DNA of 5,532 bases from contig JAICHN010000351.1 of NCBI GenBank assembly GCA_025924845.1, positions 1 to 5,532 of the forward strand, read 5' to 3'. The translations under genes and the position numbers were made by a program. The notes under the pieces are model-generated. The model made no database searches and was not told the origin of the DNA. It worked only from the letters and a program-made list of their open reading frames with translations. This document shows positions 5,322-5,532 of this stretch, one piece after another (within the stretch, counting starts at the first letter, position 1; each line of letters starts with the position of its first letter). Source of the stretch: Chloroflexota bacterium (GTDB lineage Bacteria > Chloroflexota > UBA5177 > JANWHV01).

Positions 5322-5532
5322 CTATTCTTCCCCACCGCGAAGAGCGGCCAGCACCCGCTCGGGCGTCATTGGAAGCGTGCGCGGGCGAACCCCAATTGCG
5401 TCCAGAATGGCGTTGGCGATTGCGGCGGGCGGCGCGGTGATCGGAGGCTCTCCCACGCCCTTGGCGCCGAATGGACCGTTGGGGGCTGGCACTTCGACCA
5501 GCACGGTCTGGAGCGGGGGGAGCAAGGCGGCG
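5322..5532 (-). CDS. Molybdopterin-binding large subunit of the xanthine dehydrogenase / CO dehydrogenase (CoxL) family, C-terminal end only
   Basis: The minus-strand frame enters from the right edge and ends in TAG at 5324-5322; about 69 complete codons are present and the first in-window TTG is internal. The piece EVPAPNGPFGAKGVGEPP is the C-terminal molybdenum-cofactor signature of this enzyme family, which hydroxylates purines, aldehydes or other substrates or, in CoxL itself, oxidises CO. The glutamate in GVGEPP (codon 5450-5448) is the position of the catalytic base that activates the metal-bound water. It is followed by the usual AAIANAILDAIGV helix and the LPMTPERVLAAL ending. The extreme C-terminus does not tell the substrate, since the diagnostic active-site loop and the iron-sulfur and FAD partners lie outside the window. 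It converges with the holB operon across the palindrome. Confidence 0.92.
   Translation of the reverse strand, partial: AALLPPLQTVLVEVPAPNGPFGAKGVGEPPITAPPAAIANAILDAIGVRPRTLPMTPERVLAALRGGEE

Overview
This is a GC-rich bacterial chromosomal stretch of compact, mostly housekeeping genes, with no phage, transposon, CRISPR or RNA genes that I can see. The combination of a holB gene followed by a small gene resembling the start of RicT/PSP1 proteins, a short ACT-less homoserine dehydrogenase, a WbaZ-type glycosyltransferase and a molybdenum hydroxylase would fit a high-GC Chloroflexota-like bacterium. That placement is a guess from gene content and was not tested.

Left part (1-1486, + strand): the C-terminal half of a major facilitator transporter overlaps the start of a homoserine dehydrogenase-like gene by four bases (GTGA), so the two are probably translated together. 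Next, a separately led SRAP/YedK-family gene (1562-2269, +) carries a strong Shine-Dalgarno sequence and all expected catalytic residues for capping abasic sites in single-stranded DNA.

Middle (2262-3842, - strand): a two-gene operon encodes a WbaZ-like family 4 glycosyltransferase followed by a short RmlC-type cupin. Together they suggest synthesis of a surface polysaccharide or exported glycan. Its last gene ends inside the convergent SRAP gene, with an 8-base overlap of the 3' ends. A 59-base divergent intergenic region (3843-3901) separates this operon from the next one.

Right part (3902-5231, + strand): the DNA polymerase III delta' subunit gene (holB) overlaps by 8 bases a 112-codon gene. 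That protein looks like the N-terminal barrel of RicT/PSP1 proteins without the PSP1 domain itself. A 33-base near-perfect palindrome (5279-5311) then sits between this operon and the convergent 3' end of a xanthine dehydrogenase/CoxL-type molybdopterin subunit, which runs off the right edge on the - strand.

I do not see a clearly new multi-gene system. The items most worth a second look are the truncated RicT-like partner of holB, the alternating purine/pyrimidine palindrome, the RmlC-like cupin lacking the usual active-site lysine, and the unusual C-terminus of the homoserine dehydrogenase.
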